Source: Nepenthes gracilis (Eukaryota > Streptophyta > Magnoliopsida > Caryophyllales > Nepenthaceae). From it: 64,000 nucleotides of DNA. Both the position numbers and the translations under genes were made by a program. The notes beneath the pieces are model-generated. The model worked only from the letters and a program-made list of their open reading frames with translations. It had not been told where the DNA came from and made no database searches. The stretch is taken from NCBI GenBank assembly GCA_033239525.1, contig BSYO01000004.1, forward strand, positions 19,506,037-19,570,036, read 5' to 3'. Each line of letters opens with the position of its first letter. The first letter of the stretch is position 1. Shown piece by piece: positions 56,729 to 64,000 of this stretch.

Positions 56729-57300
56729 TCAAGTATCGAACCAGAAAATATTGGGTTAACATTACCTTAACTATTCGATAAAATCTAATTATTGAATATT
56801 GTAATATAAAAGAATATATCTTTTCAATTCTTCATCAAATTTGGATTTTTTTCACTTATTTTAAAGTTCTTTCTAGTAATTAAAGAACTTTGATTGCTTT
56901 ATAATTAAGGAGAAAAATAGCTTTAACCATCCAAACATCTAATCTAAGTCCCCATCATCAAAAAAAACCACACAATTCTACAATATAGTTGATAACATTA
57001 GGATGAAGATGAGCAATGAAAATTTTGAGAGCCTCTATTAAGTCAATGAATTCTCTTACTAGAGAAATCCACAAGCCATCATTTAGATGAGCTTCATAAA
57101 CAGTAATAAAGTCACCCCTTAGAGAACAACCACTTTCCTCAAATAAAGGAACTCTAAAAAAAATAGCATAATACATGTTATACTTATCATAAATGTCAAC
57201 TACATCGACCATAGACAAATAAGAAGTAATGTTAGCAATATTCTTTGAAGCGCTATGTGGAGTTATGAGAGATTGAAAGCAAGTAGATTAGAGAAATCAA
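56729..57300 (-). pseudogene. Antisense ORF of the large Tat element, N-terminal domain
   Basis: Minus-strand 57,218-56,958 (86 codons) reads GDFITVYEAHLNDGLWISLV, then IEALKIFIAHLHPNVINYIV. This is the same Transposase_28-type domain as at 39,194-39,433 (GYFTVYEAHLRSGLRLPLPE, LQVPIA, LHANAMRYI). Its companion part is at 52,255-50,981 beyond the insertion. The domain is conserved in spite of very different base composition, so it was under protein-level constraint in the ancestor. The function is unknown. Confidence 0.68.
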
Positions 57301-58788
57301 AAGATTCATTTTTTAACAAAAAAATATAGAAGAAGGTAGAGTTAAAGTTTAAAAATGAGTAAAAGACATTAGAATTTGAAAAAAAAATTAAAAATAATGC
57401 ATTTTACACGACAAACTGATCCAAATAACGCATTGCTCTCCTAACGTCTATCAAATAGTGGCATGCCTTCCTCTCAATTCAAAACAAAAATGCTGTGTAT
57501 TGAAATGATTAAAAAATAATATAATTTAAAAATGCTTATTGTAGCATTAAATGCATTGATAATGAGTCATTTTAGTTATAGAAGTCATTATGACTATGAC
57601 GTTATTATTCTAATTATCAAGATATGATGTTCTAAAAGTCCGACTCATTTTAAGAAATGAATTTGATATACTCTTATAATTTAAAATTTGAATTATTTAA
57701 TTAAAAATTTTGATTATTAGATAACTGAGTTATCAAAAATTTGAGTTATTAGAATTCTAAGTTATCAAAAGGCAGCATTGTTGATTGTTTATCAAGTTAT
57801 CATTTAGTAAATTTTCAAGTCATAAAAACAAGAATTGAAAATTTTTATATTTGAATAATTTGATTAATTTAAAATTTTCTTAACTTATAATTCCATGTAG
57901 ATAAATACAAGTCCAATATATGAAATAAAGAGATTAACAAATACAATCTGAATATGAAAATAAAAAATACTTCTTGTATTCACTCCTTAATGCATTTATA
58001 TATGTAATATATTCTTACATGAGAATATAAAACCAATCAACTTGAAGAAAAAATGAAATATTAAGGATAAATTTCATTAATAATGGCAGAAGATTAAGAA
58101 GATTCATCATGTTTCTCTAAAAGTAACATCCAATCAAGCGACTCAAACTAACTAATAACAAGTAAAGGAAATCATCACAGTACATAAGTCAAGAGATATT
58201 TGTTCGGTTGACTCTCCAACAAAGTAATGGTAGTACGCTTGATGCCCCACAATAGATGCATATATTAGTCCAATAAAAGAAAATTGTATGAGCAATTATA
58301 GACTCGGTGGTATAAGACATTGAGAGTAACTATCCGGATCAAGAATCACTCCAGCTCAAGATATGTATAAAAGAAAAAACTAAGATAGTTTATCGTACAA
58401 AACATGTTAATCAATACAGATTTTATGGAGACTTTCCAAATGAATGTAATGACATTTAAGTGAACTATATTCTTTTCGATTTGCTAACTATTCATTAATT
58501 TCAATAGATAGTGAGACATGGAAATTTAAATTAAGATACAACGAGAGTAACTCTTTTTATAACAAAAAAAAGAGCCATAAAACGAAGAGTTTTGGGAAGA
58601 AATAAAACAGTTAAATAGTTAAAGAATCTTTACTAGATTACAAAAAAGAAGATTTCAATTGACATAACCAGATAGTAATCAAAGTGTACTGATTAATATT
58701 CCATTGAAAAAAGGCAGTTGGACAACATTCAATATGGATCACTTGAATTCTTATTCTAACATACTAAAAATTTAATTCAACCTTTGAG
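57301..58788. other. 3' untranslated region of the large Tat element
   Basis: AT-rich, no gene. It has short internal repeats (GAGTTAT..AAA near 57,720-57,770) and no clear long tandem array. Confidence 0.6.
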
Positions 58789-58801
58789 CATTGGGGGCTA
58801 A
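58789..58801 (+). promoter_or_regulatory. Polypurine tract of the large Tat element
   Basis: CATTGGGGGCTAA next to the 3' LTR start, like the ATGGGGGGCT tracts of the two other Tat-type elements. Confidence 0.7.
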
Positions 58802-60983
58802 TATTGGGCATCATATAAAATAACGCCAATTCGTCCTATTGATATAAGAGGTCCATAAATAATAAATTTATAAATATGTATGAATCAGTCAAATTATTTA
58901 GCCCAAATTAGAAAAGAATCACACCGAATGACTGAACTTCCAAATGATCAAACTATCAAACAACTAAATAACTAAACTGCTGAGTATACATAATCGTTGG
59001 GTCTGATTACTCCCTTGTGGGTAACCCAACAAACTGGTTTGTCATCGAAGGTTTTTCGGAGAGCAAATGACGGAGTTCATTTGGCGAGATGGAAGTCCAG
59101 AGAACAGTGGACGGTCAATGGAGATTGACCGGCGGATGACTAACTTTAGATTCCGGTCAATAGAAGGTTGACCATCTAAGGGTTGTAGAAGTACTCTGGA
59201 TGGCGGGACGGGTAGTAGAAGATGGTCAACGGGGAGGTTGACTGGATGAAAGAAGAGGATGGTCAACGAAATGTTGACCGGATAATGCTGGAGAGGAAAT
59301 ACAGAGAGCATTTTCGGAGAGCATTTTTAGAGTAGAAAATGTTGGAGCGCCTTTCAGGAGGGATTACTGGTCAACCTGTTGACTGGTTGAGAAAGAAGAA
59401 TTTACCAGTTGGTGACACTGGTATGGAATTGCCCACGAATATGGTTGAGTGCACAGTAAAGTTCGGAGATATGGGTTGTGCACAGTAACGACCAAGGACA
59501 TGGGATGTCTGAGGTCGTTGTCACTACTTAGAGACCAAGGAACGTCAGAGGACTCTTATGATGGCCAAATGACATAGATGGTCCGGGAACTTGATTGCAA
59601 CAACGACCGAGGACGTCATGGACAGCTGGTAGCAAGTTGTGGATAGTTGGCTTTGCAGAGTAGGTGACAGACCTACATTCTGTGTATGCCGTCTGTACAG
59701 GTGGCAGGATTACAGAGTTGGTGGGCAAAGTTGTTTGCACGTTGCAGAGTAGGTGGCATGCGTTTGTCCACACATAACTTACCTATTGGTTGAACGTCTC
59801 CGGGCATATTATTATATATACGCATGCTAGGCATGATGTGTAGGTGTGGTGTATGAAAACCACCAAGGGTGTGGTAGCACCAGTGGCGAGAGAAAAACCA
59901 CCTAGTGTGTGGGTGTGTGAAGATACCCAAGGTGCGGGTTGCACCGGGTTGGTGTGGGAGACAACAGCAGGGGCGATGTGCCCCGGCCGCATGGGTGTGG
60001 GAGTAAAACAGCGGTTGTCGTTTCATTAACACTTGTAAAATAAGAGGGTAGAGAGCACCACAGTGAGGAGAGAAAGAGTAAAAGAAAGAAAGAACAGTGA
60101 GTAAAATACAAAGCGTGAGGCTTTTGTATTCTCATGCTCTATTCTTCGTTTTCGCCTCTAGAGCTTGTATAGTCAGGGTGGTTATTGTAATCTGTCTCTA
60201 GGTTTATGTAATCATTTTACATAGTGAATTTATTAGTGGACTTTGTGTCCAATAATTTTTTTACTTAGTTGAGAAGTGATTTTCACGTAAAAAAAATATT
60301 ATGTATCTCTTGTATTTCTTATTCCTACTAAATGGTGGCTAACGATAACCGGGGGTTCGGGTATCCCGCTGCTATCGGATCTGGTGGATCCAAGTATTGA
60401 ACCCCAACAATAATATCAAAGTTTCAAATGGTCATAAGATTAATTAAATCCGACGATTAACCCTATCGAATGGTTAATTGAATCGAATGGTTATTTTAAC
60501 TGGTCGATTAAATCAAATAAACAGTTATTATACTTAACGAATATGAATTAAATTCAAAATATATCAAATGATTGAACTATTTAATTCTCAATGAAAGTAA
60601 CCAATTAGATCACGATCAATTATTCCCCTTTAAAAAATTACCACAAACTAGTAGTAATATTATAAATATACCCATTTCTCCTGAAAACATAGAGGAGATT
60701 TTAGAGATCAAATACAGAATTCTAACCCTCTCGTTACTTAAAACTCTATAAATTATGGAATCAAATCCTCTATTTATCATTCTTTCACATCCTCATTTTC
60801 CTTATTACTTTTTAATTTTTTAGAAAAAATTACTAATTTAAGTGTCAAAAAATATATTAGAGAGTGAATTCTGTATTTTTTGATATATTATTTGACGTTA
60901 TGGTATATAGAATTTAGATAAGAATATTTAATTGTTCGACTCAACTTAATTAAAATTATTATCTAGATTTGAGGTATATATCA
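58802..60983 (+). repeat. 3' LTR of the large Tat element, split by a solo LTR
   Basis: 58,802-58,994 plus 60,415-60,983 match 31,973-32,731. It ends TATCA and is followed by the ATATT duplication. Confidence 0.88.
58995..60409 (+). mobile_element. 1,415 bp solo LTR with ATAAT duplications
   Basis: Starts CGTTGGG (terminal T changed to C) and ends CCCCAACA, between ATAAT at 58,990-58,994 and 60,410-60,414. It has a TATA-like TATATATA near 59,812 and a T-rich 3' third ending GTATTGAACCCCAACA. No internal region or second LTR is present. Short ORFs on its minus strand are not genes. The superfamily is not clear from the LTR alone. Its first 400 bases carry five GGTCAAY...GTTGACY pairs. Confidence 0.85.
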
Positions 60984-60988
60984 ATATT

Positions 60989-62640
60989 TGTTCTTAATTT
61001 TTAAAAAAAATTAAAATTTTGTCATTACATTTCTTTCAAGAAGACCATTAAATTAAAATTCAATGGATAAGATTCAAAATTAAAAATAATATTGATAATA
61101 ATATTAACATTAATACGTACATAGAATCTAGATTATAAGTCGAATAAATTATAATTAAATTAACGAACCTTTTATCCAAATCTTTCACATTATAAAAGCA
61201 AATAATAGTTCATAAGATATGATATTCATTCTCTAAAATATCTCTAACGTTCAAGTCAATAACTTTTCCTAAAATCTAAAAAGTAGGAGAGATTTATGAG
61301 AATGTGAGAAAGAAAAGATGGAGAACTTGATTCCGTATTATGTGAAGAACAAATGTCTAGAAGATTTTATTCAATTCTTGCTTTTCGATTTTTTGTCCTT
61401 TTTTTAAGAAAAATAGACATATTTATAATCACATCGGCAGTTGATAGCAATTTTCTAAAGAGGAATAGTTAAGACACAAGTTGAACGGTTAAACTAATTA
61501 GAAAATAATTAGTTAAATTGTCTTTTATACCCACTTGAGCTTTTTAGACACAGTTTAGTCAATAATAATAAGTGGTTAACATTAGATTAAAATTCAATGA
61601 ATAAGATTTAAAATAAAAAAAAATATTAAAGATAATCTTAATATTAATACATGCACAGAATCTACATTGTAATTTGAATAAATTTTGATTAAATTATCAA
61701 ACGTTCTATCTGAATTCTATACATTACAGAGCAAATAATAATTTAAAAAACATAAGACTACCCTGGATATACTATCCGATATTCAAGATAATAACTTTTT
61801 TTAAAATATAAAAAGTGGAAGAGATTAAAAAAATATGAGAAAACAGAGATGAAGGATTTGAATCTATATTATGCGGAAGAACAAATATTTAGAGGATTTT
61901 ACTCTATTTTTATTTTTTATTTTTTGTCTCATTTTTTAGAAAAAAAATAGATGTATTTAAAACAACATTGTCACTTGATGGTGATTTCCTAAAGAGAAAT
62001 AATTGTCCACGATTTGAATGATTAATTTAATTAATAAAATGATCAGTTAAATTGTTTTTATACCAACTTTGAAAAGCAATTCAGTCGATAATAATAAACG
62101 GTTGATATTGATTAAGAGGCTCTCATTAAGACTAACTATAGGATATATTAACCTTTTAATTGGTTTAGCCACTCTGTTAGATTAATCACTCAATTTACTT
62201 ACTCGCTTGGTCAAATTAACAATTTAGTTTGTTATTCATATATCCAGTCATTCGATTCTATCATCCGATCTTTTTTGTGTCCTTTTAATTACTCGATTTT
62301 TGATCATCCATCTGATTTGATTCCTTTTGATTAAAATTAGATCAAGACAAGATTTTATTTTTAAACTTAAATCTAATAGGTCAATTAATACTTTCTTCTT
62401 TTTAAAGTTATTATTTAAGAGATTATTATACTGGTTAATTATGTTAGTTTTATTGAAACTATACCCATTAAAAATCTATTAAATATTAAATTTAATATTT
62501 AAAAAATAATGTAAAAAATTATTTAGATAATATTTTTAATATCGAGATTTTAAGATAATTTTTTAATTAATAATTTAAATAAAAAAATAAAATCCAATTC
62601 TCATTTGAAAAGGATCCACCGGTGTCCTGAGCAGCCGACA
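60989..62640. other. AT-rich repeat debris, about 545 bp duplicated unit
   Basis: Sequence from about 61,040 (TTAAAATTCAATGGATAAGA) recurs from about 61,587 (TTAAAATTCAATGAATAAGA) for roughly 500 bases. The layout resembles a minus-strand Tat LTR (compare 14,640-14,890). No gene is seen. Confidence 0.5.
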
Positions 62641-62679
62641 GCATGGCGACGATTATATCGAGTCCTTTGCTCAGTCACT

Positions 62680-62847
62680 CTGCTCTCTTGCTAGCCATCT
62701 CTCTTTTCTCTTTGTCCTCCAAAATACATTTCCCTGCTTATTGATTTTGTCGCCTTCTCTTTGCTCCATCTCCCATGCTCAGCTAAGTGTTTCTCTCTAG
62801 CCCTCTTCTTCACAGTTCAGTCAATCCTTCAATTTCAACTCACAAAA
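62680..62847 (+). promoter_or_regulatory. Pyrimidine-rich leader of the F-box/LRR gene
   Basis: CT-rich sequence (TCTCTTTTCTCTTTG, CTCTAGCCCTCTTCTTC) typical of plant 5' untranslated regions. No convincing TATA box is nearby. Confidence 0.4.
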
Positions 62848-64000
62848 ATGCCAGAAAAATGTGCTGACATCCCCGAAGAAATTTGGGAGCAAATAATCTC
62901 AAACCTTGATCGCAATCGCCAATTAGAACCCTTGTCCCTCGTCTCCAAACGCTTCCTCTCCATTACGAACCGCTTCAAACAGACCCTAAAGATTTCCGAC
63001 CCAACTTCCTATTTCCTCCCAAAACTTTTCCACCGATTCCCAAACCTCAAGCACATTTCCCTTCTAGAATTCCAAGGAAACCCTAATTCTATTCTTCTAC
63101 AGATCTCCCAATTTCGTTTCCCTCTCGAATCTTTAGACCTCTCCAATCAGAAAGAACTCCCAATTGAGGCGATTAGAGCGCTGTCCTCTTCCTCATTGAG
63201 CTCAATTAGATCGCTGATTCTCTGTTCACTCTCCTTCCTAAGTGATCAAGACCTGGCCACGATCGCCCAGATGATGCCGAATTTGGAGGCGCTAGATTTA
63301 AGTGAGCCCAGAGACGATTATAATGAGATGGATTTGGGTGGTTGTGGCGCTTTGGGGATTACTGATGATGGGATTGCTTTGTTAGCTTCAAAACTTGGTA
63401 ACTTGAGGACCATTAATTTGTCTGGTAACTACTTGATTTCGGACAAGTCTGTTGCGTCCCTTTGTGAAAACTGTGGGAATTTGGAGGAGATTGTGGTGAA
63501 GAATTGCAATTTCATAACCCAAAATGGGATTAGTTTTGCTCTTCGTAGTTGCGTGAATTTGAGGTCCTTTTGTTTGCTTGGAATTGATGTAGCTGCTCCG
63601 GATATTAGTGATTCTCTTACTTGCGCCCGAAATTTATGCGTGCTTGATTTTTCTTACATGGGGGTTTCTGATGGGTTGCTTTTCGCTATCGCCAAAGCTT
63701 GCCTTCCATTGAAGAAGTTCACCCTGTTTCATTGCCAGAACTTCACTTTTTCTGGGATTTTGTCACTCTTGCGAACGTACCAGTCTCTTGAATACTTGGC
63801 TCTAGAGGGTGTTTATTTCCTTAATGATAGATCTATGATTGATCTGGCAAAGTTTCTCCGCAATGCCAATACAATTAAGCTTAATTTTTGTTCTAGGTTG
63901 TCAGATTCTACATTCTTCACCTTGATCAAGAATTGCCCTTCGTTAAACAGTCTTGAAATGGAGAAAACTGACATGGGGAAGCAAGAATTTACTGTTAATA
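62848..64000 (+). CDS. F-box/LRR protein, 5' part (runs off the window)
   Basis: Starts at ATG 62,848 (MPEKCADIPEEIWEQIISNL) after a pyrimidine-rich leader and stays open for 384 codons to the window edge. Residues about 7-50 form an F-box (IPEEIW..I....LEPLSLVSKRFLSITN), which in this family binds SKP1 in an SCF ubiquitin ligase. Leucine-rich repeats of the cysteine-containing type follow, for example PNLEALDLSEP, ITDDGIALLASKLGNLRTIN, GNLEEIVVKNCNFITQNGIS and LALEGVYFLNDRSMIDLAKF. They probably bind the substrate. No intron is seen. I cannot say which F-box subgroup it is. It is intact and its codon usage differs from the transposons next to it. Confidence 0.9.
   Translation, partial: MPEKCADIPEEIWEQIISNLDRNRQLEPLSLVSKRFLSITNRFKQTLKISDPTSYFLPKLFHRFPNLKHISLLEFQGNPNSILLQISQFRFPLESLDLSNQKELPIEAIRALSSSSLSSIRSLILCSLSFLSDQDLATIAQMMPNLEALDLSEPRDDYNEMDLGGCGALGITDDGIALLASKLGNLRTINLSGNYLISDKSVASLCENCGNLEEIVVKNCNFITQNGISFALRSCVNLRSFCLLGIDVAAPDISDSLTCARNLCVLDFSYMGVSDGLLFAIAKACLPLKKFTLFHCQNFTFSGILSLLRTYQSLEYLALEGVYFLNDRSMIDLAKFLRNANTIKLNFCSRLSDSTFFTLIKNCPSLNSLEMEKTDMGKQEFTVN

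Larger units (their letters stand above)
31973..60983 (+). mobile_element. Tat-type Ty3/gypsy retrotransposon with nested insertions
   Basis: Outer LTRs are 31,973-32,731 and 58,802-60,983. The flanking 5-mers are both ATATT (31,968-31,972 and 60,984-60,988), which proves a single insertion. Removing the nested elements leaves roughly 12 kb, with gag, protease, RT, RNase H and integrase on the plus strand, a downstream antisense ORF, a polypurine tract and the 3' LTR. The lineage call rests on the TTGGCGCCGTCTGTGGGAA-type primer site, the C-x2-H...C gag finger, the RT wording and the antisense domain. It is dead: stops throughout and strongly diverged LTRs. Confidence 0.92.

Noticed and set aside
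59042..60135. Cluster of minus-strand ORFs near 59-60 kb
   Set aside because: All are inside the solo LTR, low complexity, and without homology I recognise.
1..64000. Endogenous plant pararetrovirus sequence
   Set aside because: Every RT block has LTRs, an integrase, or gypsy/copia-specific wording; no movement-protein or caulimovirid-type order was seen.
1..64000. tRNA or rRNA genes
   Set aside because: No cloverleaf with A and B boxes or rRNA core was recognised; tRNA-like matches are limited to retrotransposon primer sites.

Overview
The window is nuclear DNA from a flowering plant, most likely a eudicot. It has spliced genes with GT-AG introns, a Golgi SNARE, an F-box/LRR gene and a hydroxyproline-rich cell-wall-type gene, set in a dense pile of plant LTR retrotransposons. 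I cannot name the species. I saw no rRNA, tRNA, CRISPR or bacterial-style operon.

Layout. 1-10,309: the integrase end of an old Ty3/gypsy (Tat-type) element, interrupted by a decayed Ty1/copia element (2,557-10,309) whose own 3' LTR carries a further 2.1 kb LTR-like insertion. 11,840-15,204: a minus-strand Tat remnant (start of RT, protease, gag, primer site, one LTR). 17,343-24,526: four intact exons of a GOS11-type Golgi Qb-SNARE gene. Its first, very short coding exon is not found in the window, and its second intron holds a truncated Reina-like gypsy element. 25,747-30,847: a direct tandem duplication of a secreted proline-rich protein gene; the first copy is broken and the second is intact (29,438-30,661). 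31,528-31,830: a 303 bp inverted-repeat MITE with 9 bp target duplications.

31,973-60,983 is one nested structure. A Tat-type Ty3/gypsy element (LTRs of about 760 bp, ATATT target duplications) was filled by later insertions: a plus-strand LINE fragment (35,626-36,413); a short minus-strand LINE-like tail, in whose TA repeat a GC-rich 11.6 kb Tat element sits on the minus strand (37,196-48,834, TATAT target duplications); a non-autonomous, minisatellite-rich LTR element (52,488 to about 56,700); and a 1.4 kb solo LTR inside the outer 3' LTR (58,995-60,409, ATAAT duplications). Both Tat elements carry the antisense extra ORF known from this lineage. 60,989-62,640 is AT-rich repeat debris, and 62,848 to the window end is the open 5' part of an F-box/LRR gene.

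The host genes are unrelated to one another; the organising principle is repeated TE-into-TE insertion. Points for a second look are the recurrent GGTCAAC...GTTGACC palindromes shared by unrelated element types, the antisense ORFs, the Tat-like non-autonomous element, and two or three places where the sequence reads as an interleaved mosaic of two alleles, probably a consensus artefact. No new defence-type or enzymatic system is supported by what I can see.
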